Source: Paenibacillus piri
GTDB lineage: Bacteria; Bacillota; Bacilli; Paenibacillales; NBRC-103111
DNA: 64,000 bases
Assembly (NCBI RefSeq): GCF_004354045.1
Contig: NZ_SMRT01000014.1
Coordinates: 1-64,000, forward strand
Direction of reading: 5' to 3'
In this document: in pieces, positions 33,527-43,028 of the stretch
Position numbering within the stretch: position 1 is the first letter of the stretch
Layout: each line of letters opens with the position of its first letter
Made by a program: the position numbers and the translations under genes
Notes under the pieces: generated by a model
Database searches by the model: none
Seen by the model: the letters and a program-made list of their open reading frames with translations, nothing else
What the model was told of the DNA's origin: nothing

Positions 33527-34492
33527 ATGAGCACAACAAGGGCGCTGAAGGTCGGCAGTCCGGGAACGGAGCGTTCAACGGCAAGCTCGGGGCGCTGGCT
33601 GCGAACGCTGCGGCGCAACAAATATTTGTATTTGCTGGCGCTGCCGGGCATTTGTTATTTCCTCATTTTCAAATATGTGCCGATGTGGGGAGTTTTGATC
33701 GCCTTTCAAAATTACTCGCCTTATCAGGGCTTTCTGCACAGCGACTGGATCGGCCTGCAGCATTTCGCGCGTTTTTTCGCCAACGACGACTTTTTCAAGC
33801 TGTTCCGCAACACGCTGGGCATTAACGCATTGAGCTTGCTGCTGTTTTTTCCGCTGCCGATTTTGCTGTCCATTCTATTAAATGAGCTGAAAAACGTACT
33901 GTTCAAAAAAACGGTGCAAACGATCGTCTATTTGCCGCATTTTTTCTCCTGGGTCATTATCGTCGGCATTACGTTCTTATTGCTTTCCCACTCGGAAGGC
34001 GTCGTCAATAAGATGCTTCAGGCGGGCGGCTTTGTGCAAATCGACTTTTTGACCAATCCGGATTATTTTTGGCTGCTGCTGACGCTTCAGACGATCTGGA
34101 AGGATGCGGGCTGGGGAACGATTATTTTTCTCGCGGCGATTGCCGGCATCGATCCCCAACTATATGAAGCGGCCAAGATGGACGGGGCGAGCCGGTTCCG
34201 GCAAATATGGCATATCACGCTTCCTTCGATCCGCAATGTGATCGTCATTCTGCTTATTTTGCGGATCGGGCATATTATGGATGTCGGGTTCGAGCAGGTG
34301 TTTCTCATGATGAACGGCGCGGTATCCGATGTCGCGGATGTATTCGATACGTACGTGTACCGGGTCGGCGTCAAGCAGGGGCAGTTCAGCTACAGCACGG
34401 CGATCGGCTTGTTCAAATCGCTCGTCGGTCTGATTCTGGTGATCGGGGCGAACAAATTTGCCAAAAAAATGGGCGAGGAAGGGGTGTATTGA
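33527..34492 (+). CDS. Carbohydrate ABC permease, LplB type (cluster 2)
   Basis: 321 residues with about six membrane segments. The family opening is FKYVPMWGVLIAFQNYSPYQGF and the EAA loop is YEAAKMDGASRFRQIWHITLP. ATG 33527 follows GAGAGGACGAGACGCT; the frame extends further upstream but into the promoter, so the longer form is rejected. Two bases separate its stop from the next start, so translation is coupled. Confidence 0.93.
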   Translation: MSTTRALKVGSPGTERSTASSGRWLRTLRRNKYLYLLALPGICYFLIFKYVPMWGVLIAFQNYSPYQGFLHSDWIGLQHFARFFANDDFFKLFRNTLGINALSLLLFFPLPILLSILLNELKNVLFKKTVQTIVYLPHFFSWVIIVGITFLLLSHSEGVVNKMLQAGGFVQIDFLTNPDYFWLLLTLQTIWKDAGWGTIIFLAAIAGIDPQLYEAAKMDGASRFRQIWHITLPSIRNVIVILLILRIGHIMDVGFEQVFLMMNGAVSDVADVFDTYVYRVGVKQGQFSYSTAIGLFKSLVGLILVIGANKFAKKMGEEGVY

Positions 34493-34494
34493 CG

Positions 34495-35382
34495 ATGAAG
34501 CTGCAAACGCTGCACACGGGAGACCGGTGGTTTACGGCTGCGAATGTAACGCTGTTAAGCGTCATTGCCGCGATCAGCCTGTTTCCGCTGTATTACGTAT
34601 TTATCGTTTCGTTCACGGACCCGGACGAGTATTTCCATAAAGGCTTCGTCCTGTTTCCCGAGACGTGGAGTTTAATCTCGTACCGGTATATTTTGTCGAC
34701 GAAATCATTCATCAATGCCATCGGAATCAGCGGCTTTCTGGCAACGGTCGGCACGCTCCTTTCCTTGATCGTCACGTCCGCCTTCTCTTATACGCTTTCG
34801 CGAAAACGTCTGCAGGGCAGAAAAATTCTGATGCTGATGGTGCTTCTCACGACGCTGTTCCAGCCCGGCATCATTCCGAATTATTTGCTGGTACGCGAGC
34901 TGGGCTTGATCAACAGCATCTGGTCGCTGATCGTTCCGGTGCTGACGAGCGGCTGGTACGTATTGCTGATGAAAGGGTTCTACGACAGCATTCCGGAAAG
35001 CCTGGAGGAAGCGGCGACGATGGACGGCTGCAACGACATTACGGCCTGGCTGCGTATTGTTCTTCCGCTTTCACTGCCGGCGATGGCCGCCTTCGGGCTG
35101 TTTTACGCGGTGGCGTACTGGAATACGTTTTTCCACGCGATTCTGTATATCAACAAGCACGAGCTGTGGCCGCTGCAGGTGCTGCTGCAAAATATGCTGA
35201 TCGACGCATCCACGGCGTCCGGCGGATCGGCGGCGCTGGAGCTGACGGCCGAGCAGCAAATTCCTTCGGAAACGTTGAAAATGGCGGCCGTCGTCGTCGC
35301 GACGATTCCGATATTGCTGGTGTACCCGTTCCTGCAAAAGCATTTTGCCAAAGGTGCGATGGTCGGTTCGGTGAAGGAATAA
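34495..35382 (+). CDS. Carbohydrate ABC permease, LplC type (cluster 2)
   Basis: 296 residues, about six membrane segments, EAA loop EEAATMDGCNDITAWLRIVLP and C-terminus FLQKHFAKGAMVGSVKE. The start is 2 bp after the previous stop; the site GGCGAGGAAGGGG lies within the end of the upstream gene. It pairs with the protein encoded just upstream. Confidence 0.93.
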   Translation: MKLQTLHTGDRWFTAANVTLLSVIAAISLFPLYYVFIVSFTDPDEYFHKGFVLFPETWSLISYRYILSTKSFINAIGISGFLATVGTLLSLIVTSAFSYTLSRKRLQGRKILMLMVLLTTLFQPGIIPNYLLVRELGLINSIWSLIVPVLTSGWYVLLMKGFYDSIPESLEEAATMDGCNDITAWLRIVLPLSLPAMAAFGLFYAVAYWNTFFHAILYINKHELWPLQVLLQNMLIDASTASGGSAALELTAEQQIPSETLKMAAVVVATIPILLVYPFLQKHFAKGAMVGSVKE

Positions 35383-35418
35383 TATCCATTATTATAATAT
35401 CTATTGGAGGAATTAAAA

Positions 35419-36942
35419 ATGGCAGCAAAAAGATTAGGCACCGCAGTCATGGCATCCGTGATCGGGTCCGCGATGCTATTTGCAGGTTGTGCGAAAGACG
35501 GGCCGCAGGCGGGGAAAGCGGCGGAAGCCGATAAAGGCCCGACGGAAATCAATATGATGACCGTGTTTTTTACCCCCGAGCCGCCGAGCGACGATGACGT
35601 GACCAAGAAGGAAATCGAGAAAAACACGAATACGAAGCTGAACATATCGTGGGTGTCTTCCAACAATTATGACGACAAGACGAACGTGACGCTCGCTTCA
35701 GGCGATATTCCCGAGATGATGCTCGTCCTCGACCCGTACAGCCCCCAAGTGAAAATGATGGCGTCGCAGGGAGCGTTCTGGGATCTGACCCCTTATATCA
35801 AGGACTACAAAAATTTAAGCGCGTTCCCTGCCCAGTCGTGGAAAAATACGGCGATCAACGGTAAAAACTACGGTATTGTCCGCGTCAGACCGCTGGAAGG
35901 CTCCGGCAACTTCCCGCTCATCCGCAAAGATTGGCTGGATAAGCTGGGCATGCAGGCTCCGGTTACGATGGATCAAATGTACGAAGTGATGAAGGCGTTT
36001 ACCGAGAAGGACCCCGACGGAAACGGCAAGAAAGACACGGTCGGCTTTACCGGCCTTGTATCGTCCGACGGAATGGGCTCGTTCGTCTGGGTGGAGAACG
36101 TTATGAACGGAACGAACGGCCGCTGGAAGGAAAAGGACGGCAAGCTGGTCGACACTGTCTTCGAGCCGGGCACGCGGGAGTCGCTTGTCTGGCTGAACAA
36201 AGCGTATAAGGAGGGCATTATCGCCCCCGATTTTCCGACATTGAAAACGTCTCAGGTGCGCGAAATGATTACGACCAACAAAGCGGGCATATTCGCCGAT
36301 GCGATGAAGCCGTCCTGGCTGCTGACCGGACAAATGCGCAAAACGAACCCGCAGGCCGATATCCTGCCGCTCACTTATTTGGAAGGGACGGCGGGCAAGT
36401 TCGTACCGAAGGATTCGGGGGCTTACGGGATGTATGTCATTCCGAAGTCGGTGCCGGAAGCCAAGATGAAGAAGCTGCTGCAGTTTATGGATTACGGGGC
36501 TACGGAAGAAGGCTGGATGCTGGCGAGCTATGGGCTCAAGGACGTTCATTATACGGAAAAAGACGGCGTTATCGCGCCGACGGAACAAGCGGTGAAAGAT
36601 AATGTAGGCGTGTTCGTGCATCTGTTCGCCAATCTCGACAAATATGAGCGGGCGTACCAGACGGGAATTCCGGCCGATTTCCTGAACCGGAACAAGCAGA
36701 TCGTGGACGAGCGGTCCAAGTACAGCATACCGGCCCCGGCTGTAGGCTTGAACTCGGATACGTACATCAAGGCGGGCAAAGACTATGATAAAAAAATACA
36801 GGATTTGAAAGTAAAAATCATTCTCGGGCGCGAGCCGATTACCGCCTGGGATGATATGGTCGGCAAGCTGAAAGCCGATGCGCAGTACCAGCAGATTATT
36901 ACGGAAATCAACGGTGATTACGCGCAGCGCAAAGGAAAATAA
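35419..36942 (+). CDS. Lipoprotein sugar-binding protein, LplA-like (cluster 2)
   Basis: 507 residues, lipobox FAGC (Cys24). ATG 35419 lies 8 bp after GGAGG; an upstream TTG overlaps that site. Residues 198-206 read DPDGNGKKD, the calcium loop. The sulfatase gene starts 18 bp downstream, so the bound ligand may be a sulfated sugar. This is inference from the neighbour. Confidence 0.92.
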   Translation: MAAKRLGTAVMASVIGSAMLFAGCAKDGPQAGKAAEADKGPTEINMMTVFFTPEPPSDDDVTKKEIEKNTNTKLNISWVSSNNYDDKTNVTLASGDIPEMMLVLDPYSPQVKMMASQGAFWDLTPYIKDYKNLSAFPAQSWKNTAINGKNYGIVRVRPLEGSGNFPLIRKDWLDKLGMQAPVTMDQMYEVMKAFTEKDPDGNGKKDTVGFTGLVSSDGMGSFVWVENVMNGTNGRWKEKDGKLVDTVFEPGTRESLVWLNKAYKEGIIAPDFPTLKTSQVREMITTNKAGIFADAMKPSWLLTGQMRKTNPQADILPLTYLEGTAGKFVPKDSGAYGMYVIPKSVPEAKMKKLLQFMDYGATEEGWMLASYGLKDVHYTEKDGVIAPTEQAVKDNVGVFVHLFANLDKYERAYQTGIPADFLNRNKQIVDERSKYSIPAPAVGLNSDTYIKAGKDYDKKIQDLKVKIILGREPITAWDDMVGKLKADAQYQQIITEINGDYAQRKGK

Positions 36943-36960
36943 CGGAGGGGGAACGGACAG

Positions 36961-38295
36961 ATGAGCAGGAAACCGAACATTTTGTTTCTGATGAGCGACG
37001 AGCATCGGGCCGATGTCACCGGCTTTGCAGGCAACAACGTCATCCGCACGCCCAATCTGGACCGGCTTGCGCGGACCGGAGCCGTGTTCGGCAACGCGTA
37101 TACGCCGTCGCCGATTTGCATCCCCGGCCGACAAAGCATGATGGCGGGGCAGTTTCCCCGCACGACCGGGTGCGAGAAGTACGGCCAGGATTTGCCGCCA
37201 GGGCATATGACCTTCTCCCGGCGGCTGGCACAGTACGGGTATCAGACAGTCGTGAGCGGCAAGCTACATCACATGGGCAGCGACCAGATGATGGGCTGGA
37301 CGCGGCGGATCGGCGGCGACATGCAGGTGATGCCGCCGTTCATTGACAATCGGCAGGCGGAAGAATACGCTAAATACGATATACCGCCGCAAAAGTGGCC
37401 GCAGGAGAAAGAGGTGGCGCGAGCGGGAATCGGCCGCGGGCCGTGCGTCTCCCACGATGAATACGCCGTACAGGGGGCGATTCAATTCATCGACGATTAT
37501 TTTAACAGCACCTATTACGACAGGGAACAGATTCAGCCGCTGCTGCTCAAGGTCAGCGTGCTCCAGCCGCATTATCCGTATTTGACGAGCGAGGAGAAAT
37601 TTACGTATTATTTGAACCGGGTTGTGCCTTATGCGGACGAGCCGCTGTTCGACCATCCTTTCCTGAGCCGGATGCCTGTCAAGGCCGGACTGCACGCTAT
37701 GGAGCGCGAAATCCGCCGGGCGACGGCCGCCTACTACGGGATGATCGAGACGATTGACGATTACTTCGGTCAAGTGATGGACGCGCTGGAGCATGTCGGC
37801 CAAAACCTGGACGACTGGATCATTATTTATACGACGGATCACGGAGAAATGCTCGGACAGCACGGCGTCTGGGAAAAGCAAAAGTTTTTCGAAGCGAGCG
37901 CCCGGGTTCCGCTTGTGATTCGTTATCCGAAGCGATTTGACGCCGGCCTTCATATATCGGAAAATGTTAATCTGTGCGATTTGTTTGCCACGCTGTGCGA
38001 GCTGTGCGAGGTGCCGGCTCCGCCGGATTTGGACAGCCGCAGTCTGGTGCCGCTGCTGTCGGGAGATGCGGCGGGCTGGGACAACGAGACGGTATCCCAG
38101 TTCGGCGGAACGAACCTGATGATCAAGCGAGATCATATGAAATATCAATACTACGGCCCCGACAGCCCGGAGGTGCTGTTCGATCTGCGGCGGGATCCTG
38201 GGGAAACCGTCAATTTTATAGCCGATCCGCAGTATGCGGAGCAGGCGGAGCGTTTCCGGGAACGGGCCGGGGAGCTGGGCTTCCCCTGGGAATGA
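36961..38295 (+). CDS. Type I sulfatase (formylglycine-dependent)
   Basis: 444 residues. The modification motif C-x-P-x-R is present as CIPGR (Cys53-Arg57), so Cys53 should become formylglycine, given an FGE enzyme elsewhere. The metal site includes MSDEHR near the N-terminus (a single Asp-Glu pair rather than the common DD) and TTDHGEMLGQHG, with a later KxxF stretch (KQKFFEASARVPLVI). There is no signal peptide, so it should act in the cytoplasm on imported sulfated sugars. It lies in the cluster 2 operon between lipoprotein and regulator. Confidence 0.88.
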   Translation: MSRKPNILFLMSDEHRADVTGFAGNNVIRTPNLDRLARTGAVFGNAYTPSPICIPGRQSMMAGQFPRTTGCEKYGQDLPPGHMTFSRRLAQYGYQTVVSGKLHHMGSDQMMGWTRRIGGDMQVMPPFIDNRQAEEYAKYDIPPQKWPQEKEVARAGIGRGPCVSHDEYAVQGAIQFIDDYFNSTYYDREQIQPLLLKVSVLQPHYPYLTSEEKFTYYLNRVVPYADEPLFDHPFLSRMPVKAGLHAMEREIRRATAAYYGMIETIDDYFGQVMDALEHVGQNLDDWIIIYTTDHGEMLGQHGVWEKQKFFEASARVPLVIRYPKRFDAGLHISENVNLCDLFATLCELCEVPAPPDLDSRSLVPLLSGDAAGWDNETVSQFGGTNLMIKRDHMKYQYYGPDSPEVLFDLRRDPGETVNFIADPQYAEQAERFRERAGELGFPWE

Positions 38296-38366
38296 ACCGC
38301 CGTGCGGCTCGGAGCGGGACGCGGTCATAATTAAACATCTTACTGAAGGAGAGGTGGCCAGAATCT

Positions 38367-40721
38367 GTGAAAAACTGGGGAGCATGGTTTCGTAATTCGG
38401 ATAATTTATGGAAGCAGGGCCGCTTCTACCGGAGAAGTCTGCTGTTTATTATGGCGATTACCTGCTTGCCCGCCTTATTGATCGGCATTGCCGTCAACCG
38501 GATTGGCGTCAGCCAGATGGAGAAATCGATCGCCGTCACAAGGGAAAATCAGGTCAGACAATCTGTCGTACGGGCGGACGATACGTTGTCCCAATTGGAG
38601 AGAAATACGACCCAGTGGGCGTTCAATCCGGTTTTTGGCATGAAACTGCTCAATTTGCCCGTCCATTACGACTATGAGCATATCCGTGAAATTATTAAAA
38701 CGTTGTTTTTGCTGAAACGGTCCAATCCGCTAGTGAGCGAAGCGTATTTGTATATGGATGTGACGGGTACGATATATTCGGAGGAAGGCGGCGCCGCGGC
38801 TCTGGAGGATGAAGCGGCGAAAGCCCGCATGCAATCGCTGCTGACACGGCCGAACGTGACGTACTGGCTGCCGGAGTTCAATCTGCTGCCGCCCGATCAG
38901 TCGAAATTGGCTCCGGCTTTAATATACCGGCTTCCTGTGGAGAACGGGCAGTCGGCGGCGGCGCTGATCGTTTACCTGGATAAGGTGAAGCTGGAGCAGT
39001 TGATCAGCGAACCGTCCGCTGATGAGAATTCCGGCTCCTTTCTGATTACGGATGAAGGGGAGTTCGTTGTCACCACGGACGCGTCCGGCATGACCCCGCA
39101 GGAGGAAGCATTGAAGCAAGCAGTACTGGGAAGCGGCCGCCTATCGGATACGTTTCCTTTCCGCTGGCAAGGCGAGGAATATAGCGTATCTTATAGTACA
39201 TTCAATCGGTTGGGGAAAAAGTGGATATACATTTCCGCCGTATCGGTTTCCAAAATGACCGCCCCGGTGGTATTCGCCTCAAGATTGATTTACGCGGTAA
39301 GCATCGGAGGGCTGCTTGTCGGCCTGCTCATGTCGGTTGTCGCTTCCCGCAAGCTGTACGAGCCTGTCCGCTATTTGACCGGACTGTTCCGGATCAACCG
39401 GATGTCCGCCGGCTCCGGCGGCTCCGACAACGAGATCGAGCTGATCGAGAAGGAATGGAACCGGCTCACGTCGGAGAGCGAAAGCTTGCGCGAGCGCGTG
39501 GAGCGGCAGCTGCCGAAGCTGCGTGAAGGCTTCCTGCTGCAGCTCGTTCAAGGGAATTTTTATTCATGGACGGAGGAAGAGATCAGGAGGCATATGCAGC
39601 AGCTCGGATGGGATATGGACAGGTTTTCCGCTGCCATCCTGTTTATTCAGCTGCACGGCATCGCCAAGCTGTCCGGCCGGTTTACGGAAGGAGACCGCCA
39701 GCTGATCTCGTACGCCACCTCGAATATTATCGAGGAGGCGGCCAGATCGAAGTTTTCCCATGCGGAAGTCATCAATTTTCAAGACTTGACGGCAGCTCTG
39801 TTCATTCTGCTTCCCGCCGATCAATCTGTCGCGCAAATCAAAGGGGAGCTTAACGGTTTGGCTGAGCAGCTGACGCAAGTGCTTGGAAGGTTTATCCGGA
39901 TGGGGATTACCGTATGCATCGGCAGATTGACGTACGAGGCGAAGTCAGCTCCGCTGGTACTGGAGGAAGCCAGGCAGACGGTCAAGCACCGGAGCTTGTC
40001 GGATTCCGATCAAATTCTGGATGTGGAAGACTATACCGCGAATGAACCGGAAGCGGTTCAATATCCGTTCGCCCTGGAAACGGAATTGATTCAAGCCGTA
40101 TGTGCCGGACAGGAGGAGCAGGCCGTGCAGGCGCTGAGCGGCTTTTGCCGGGAGCTGAAGCGGCATCAAGCGACGCAGTCGATGTTCATCCAATGGATGC
40201 TGCAGCTGCTTGGCAATGTGCAATTCGGCCTGCTCAAGGCCGGACGCAATCCGTACAAGATCGGCGTGTCCGCCGATCTGCACGTGGAGCTGGCGGGGAT
40301 CAGCGAGCCGGACGATGCGGAATCGTGGTTTCGGCAGCACATTATCGGGCCTTACACCCGGGAAGTGCAGCAGCTTGTGGAATCCCACGACGAACAGCAT
40401 AAGCTGATGATTCGGCAGATGACCGATTTGCTGCATGCGAGCTACCATCAGGATATTTCGCTCGAATGGTGCGCGGATAAGTTCGGGATCAATCCTTTTA
40501 CATTGAGCCGTATATTCAAACAGGAAACGGGTGTGAACTTCATCGATTACTTGACCCGCATCCGTCTTGACAAATCCAAGCAGCTCCTCGCGGAAACCGA
40601 CTGCAGAATCAACGAGATCGCCGAGCGGGTCGGCTATCAACCGACCTATTTTAACCGGATTTTTAAAAAATGCGAAGGCATTACGCCAAGCCGTTACCGT
40701 CAGTTATATGAGAAGTATTAG
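38367..40721 (+). CDS. Membrane-anchored AraC-family regulator of cluster 2
   Basis: 784 residues, built like the protein at 5912: membrane segment about 28-47, extracytoplasmic sensor to about 295, second membrane segment about 303-325 (YAVSIGGLLVGLLMSVVASRKLY), cytoplasmic middle region and a C-terminal double HTH (last 100 residues: FGINPFTLSRIFKQETGVNF and NEIAERVGYQPTYFNRIFKK). A GTG start follows AGGAGAGGTGG. It sits at the end of cluster 2 and probably activates the promoter at 33464. A terminator follows. Confidence 0.88.
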   Translation: MKNWGAWFRNSDNLWKQGRFYRRSLLFIMAITCLPALLIGIAVNRIGVSQMEKSIAVTRENQVRQSVVRADDTLSQLERNTTQWAFNPVFGMKLLNLPVHYDYEHIREIIKTLFLLKRSNPLVSEAYLYMDVTGTIYSEEGGAAALEDEAAKARMQSLLTRPNVTYWLPEFNLLPPDQSKLAPALIYRLPVENGQSAAALIVYLDKVKLEQLISEPSADENSGSFLITDEGEFVVTTDASGMTPQEEALKQAVLGSGRLSDTFPFRWQGEEYSVSYSTFNRLGKKWIYISAVSVSKMTAPVVFASRLIYAVSIGGLLVGLLMSVVASRKLYEPVRYLTGLFRINRMSAGSGGSDNEIELIEKEWNRLTSESESLRERVERQLPKLREGFLLQLVQGNFYSWTEEEIRRHMQQLGWDMDRFSAAILFIQLHGIAKLSGRFTEGDRQLISYATSNIIEEAARSKFSHAEVINFQDLTAALFILLPADQSVAQIKGELNGLAEQLTQVLGRFIRMGITVCIGRLTYEAKSAPLVLEEARQTVKHRSLSDSDQILDVEDYTANEPEAVQYPFALETELIQAVCAGQEEQAVQALSGFCRELKRHQATQSMFIQWMLQLLGNVQFGLLKAGRNPYKIGVSADLHVELAGISEPDDAESWFRQHIIGPYTREVQQLVESHDEQHKLMIRQMTDLLHASYHQDISLEWCADKFGINPFTLSRIFKQETGVNFIDYLTRIRLDKSKQLLAETDCRINEIAERVGYQPTYFNRIFKKCEGITPSRYRQLYEKY

Positions 40722-40757
40722 ACCCCGAATATGCTTGTGCATGTCGGGGTTCTTTGC
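40722..40757 (+). terminator. Terminator of cluster 2
   Basis: ACCCCGA (40722-40728) pairs with TCGGGGT (40744-40750) and TTCTTTG follows. Confidence 0.65.
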
Positions 40758-40787
40758 ATCATGACATTTGGAAAGAGAATCCGGGGG

Positions 40788-40838
40788 TTGACGAAGCGGA
40801 CAAATTTTATTATAGTAAATTAATACCTATACAGGTAT
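40788..40838 (+). promoter_or_regulatory. Promoter with CstR-type palindrome at +1
   Basis: TTGACG (40788-40793) and TATAGT (40811-40816) are 17 bp apart. The palindrome ATACCT-ATAC-AGGTAT (40823-40838) spans the expected start point, and the identical 16-mer recurs at 44458 before the CstR-like gene, so a regulator shared by both promoters is expected to repress here. Confidence 0.7.
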
Positions 40839-40878
40839 ATGTATTTCAAGCATAATCGTAAAGGAGGGTTCATTTAAA

Positions 40879-40929
40879 ATGATTCCCGCTCCAAATGGGT
40901 TCATCCATGGGAAAGCTGTCCAATACTAA
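40879..40929 (+). CDS. 16-residue leader peptide or remnant in the sulfur locus
   Basis: AAGGAGGG lies 11 bp before ATG 40879, the best ribosome binding site in this gap, and the frame reads MIPAPNGFIHGKAVQY then TAA. It lies between the first operator and the second palindrome, so it is on the transcript from the 40788 promoter. It may be a translated leader, or the stump of a lost gene. No similarity is recognised. Confidence 0.35.
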   Translation: MIPAPNGFIHGKAVQY

Positions 40930-40967
40930 AATGTCTAATCGAATAGGCCATTTTTTTTGCTCGAAAA

Positions 40968-40985
40968 TATACCCCATAGGGTATA
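40968..40985. promoter_or_regulatory. Second CstR/CsoR-type palindrome
   Basis: TATACCC-CATA-GGGTATA is a perfect 7-bp dyad with a 4-bp centre, 59 bp before the TauE start. The CCC/GGG core is closer to the classic CsoR/CstR operator than the CCT/AGG version at 40823 and 44458. Confidence 0.6.
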
Positions 40986-41043
40986 AGATAAAAGGCTTTA
41001 AGCATCAGAAAAACAAATTGTATCGTAGAAAGGCAGGAGCCTT

Positions 41044-41823
41044 ATGGAATTGGCATGGATATTGACCATTTTCGCGATTGGCTTCCTGGGTTCGTTTATT
41101 TCCGGTATGGTGGGGATCGGCGGATCGATCGTCAACTATCCGATGCTGCTGTTTATTCCGGCGGCATTAGGCTTTGCAGCTTTTTCCGCTCAGGAAGTAT
41201 CGGCGATTAGTGCGGTTCAGGTGTTCTTCGCCAGCTTGACGGGAATGCTTGTTTTCCGCAAAGGAGGGTTTTTGCATAAGCCGTTAGTTGGTTATATGGG
41301 TATTTCCATTGTTATTGGCAGCTTTGTCGGGAGCTTTGTTTCCAATTTTTTGCCAAGTGCAGTAATCAATATGGTTTACGCCGTCTTGGCGCTCATCGCG
41401 GCAGTCATGATGTTTCTACCGAATAAAGTCAGCGACGTCCAGGATATAAGCCAGGTTACGTTTAATAAGCCTCTTTCTATTATTGTTGCGTTAATAATAG
41501 GGATGGTATCGGGGATTGTCGGTGCCGCGGGCGCGTTCATCACGGTGCCGGTCATGCTGGTTGTTTTGAAGATTCCGACACGAGTAGCGATCGCATCGTC
41601 GTTGGCTATTACATTCATATCATCCATCGGTTCGGCGACAGGCAAGCTGATGGGCGGGCATATGCTTCTCATTCCATCCATCGTTCTTGTGGTTGCCAGT
41701 ATCATCGCTTCGCCGATCGGCGCCAAATTAAGCGAAAAGATCAATACCCGCATACTTCAATGGTTATTGGCTGCCCTGATTACGGCGACCGTCATTAAAA
41801 TTTGGATTTCAATATTGTTCTAG
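41044..41823 (+). CDS. TauE/SafE-family membrane exporter (sulfite/organosulfonate type)
   Basis: 259 residues, about eight membrane segments in two halves with the repeated glycine motif: GMVGIGGSIVNYPML near the start and GMVSGIVGAAGAFITVPVML in the middle. TauE homologues are found in cst-type sulfide operons, where they are thought to export sulfite. GGCAGGAGCCTT precedes the ATG. The fusion enzyme follows 13 bp downstream. Confidence 0.9.
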   Translation: MELAWILTIFAIGFLGSFISGMVGIGGSIVNYPMLLFIPAALGFAAFSAQEVSAISAVQVFFASLTGMLVFRKGGFLHKPLVGYMGISIVIGSFVGSFVSNFLPSAVINMVYAVLALIAAVMMFLPNKVSDVQDISQVTFNKPLSIIVALIIGMVSGIVGAAGAFITVPVMLVVLKIPTRVAIASSLAITFISSIGSATGKLMGGHMLLIPSIVLVVASIIASPIGAKLSEKINTRILQWLLAALITATVIKIWISILF

Positions 41824-41836
41824 GGAGGAAGGCAGT

Positions 41837-42988
41837 ATGTTAAACGAAGTTCAATTGCAAGGGATGAGCGTGGCCGAATTGGCGAAAAAGCTTTTCGACA
41901 ACGAACCGCTGTTTATTTTAGATGTGCGTAATGAAAGCGACTTTGACGAATGGAAAATCGAAGGCAAGCATGTTCATGTCATCAACGTGCCTTATTTTGA
42001 GATACTCGATGGAGCAGCAGCCGCTGTTTTGGAACAAATTCCGGATGATCGGGAAGTGTTGGTCGTCTGTGCCAAGGAAGGCTCTTCAAAATTTGTTGCG
42101 GAACAATTGATTGAACAAGGCAAAGCGAACATTGCCTACCTGATGGGAGGTATGAAAGCATGGAGCGAGCATCTGGAGCCCGTTAAAATCGGCGATTTGA
42201 AGGATGGAGGGGAAATTTATCAATTTGTCCGCATTGGGAAAGGCTGCTTGTCTTACATGGTGATCTCGAACGGTGAGGCTGCCGTCATTGACGCCGTTCG
42301 TATAACATCGATTTTTGAAAGCTTTGCACAAAAGAAAAACGTACAAATTAAGCACGCGATCGATACGCATCTTCATGCCGACCATATTTCCGGGGGACGT
42401 CGACTAGCCGAACAATCGGGAGGCGCATATTGGCTGCCGCCAAAGGATGCGGAAGAAGTGGCGTTTCACTACGAACAGCTTGAAGAAGGGAATCGTATTC
42501 TCGTGGGTGATACCGAAATTGCGATACAACCGATTTATTCCCCGGGCCATACGATCGGAAGCACATCTTTAATCATTGATCATCAATATTTGCTTTCCGG
42601 CGATATTTTATTCGTCAAATCCATCGGTCGCCCCGACTTGGCGGGTAAAGCGGAGGACTGGGCTTCCGATCTCAGAGCAACGCTGTACGAGCGGTATAAA
42701 CGGTTATCGGCTGATTTAATCGTCCTTCCCGCCCATTTCGGCCAAGTGACGGAGTTAGGCGAGGGAGGCCGGGTATGCGCCCGGCTTGGGGATCTGTATA
42801 AGGAAAATCCGGGATTGAATATACAGGATGAATCGGCATTCCGTCATACGGTTACCGGGAAGCTGCCGCCGCAGCCCAACGCTTATGAGGAAATACGGCA
42901 AATCAATATGGGAAAAATGACACCGACGGAGGAGGAACAACGAGAGATGGAGATCGGACCCAATCGTTGTGCCATTCATGACGCTTAA
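41837..42988 (+). CDS. Rhodanese-MBL (persulfide dioxygenase-like) fusion
   Basis: 383 residues with two domains. Residues about 10-115 form a rhodanese domain with active-site loop CAKEGSS (Cys78). Residues about 125-345 form an ETHE1-like metallo-beta-lactamase domain: THLHADH (177-183) with iron ligands, PGHTIGS, SGDILF, GRPDLAG and LPAHFG. ETHE1 and CstB enzymes oxidise persulfides to sulfite; rhodanese moves the sulfur. CstB carries the MBL domain first and rhodanese last, so this is the reverse order. AGGGAGGAAGG precedes the ATG. The next gene starts 40 bp downstream. Confidence 0.88.
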   Translation: MLNEVQLQGMSVAELAKKLFDNEPLFILDVRNESDFDEWKIEGKHVHVINVPYFEILDGAAAAVLEQIPDDREVLVVCAKEGSSKFVAEQLIEQGKANIAYLMGGMKAWSEHLEPVKIGDLKDGGEIYQFVRIGKGCLSYMVISNGEAAVIDAVRITSIFESFAQKKNVQIKHAIDTHLHADHISGGRRLAEQSGGAYWLPPKDAEEVAFHYEQLEEGNRILVGDTEIAIQPIYSPGHTIGSTSLIIDHQYLLSGDILFVKSIGRPDLAGKAEDWASDLRATLYERYKRLSADLIVLPAHFGQVTELGEGGRVCARLGDLYKENPGLNIQDESAFRHTVTGKLPPQPNAYEEIRQINMGKMTPTEEEQREMEIGPNRCAIHDA

Positions 42989-43028
42989 ATCAAATCGAAA
43001 TCATTTTATATCAGTGGAGGTTTTATTC

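Noticed and set aside
35815..37206. 463-codon open frame on the minus strand
   Set aside because: It runs opposite to the lipoprotein and sulfatase genes, which have clear motifs and ribosome binding sites. Its composition (rich in Arg, His and Leu without motifs) is that of an antisense shadow.
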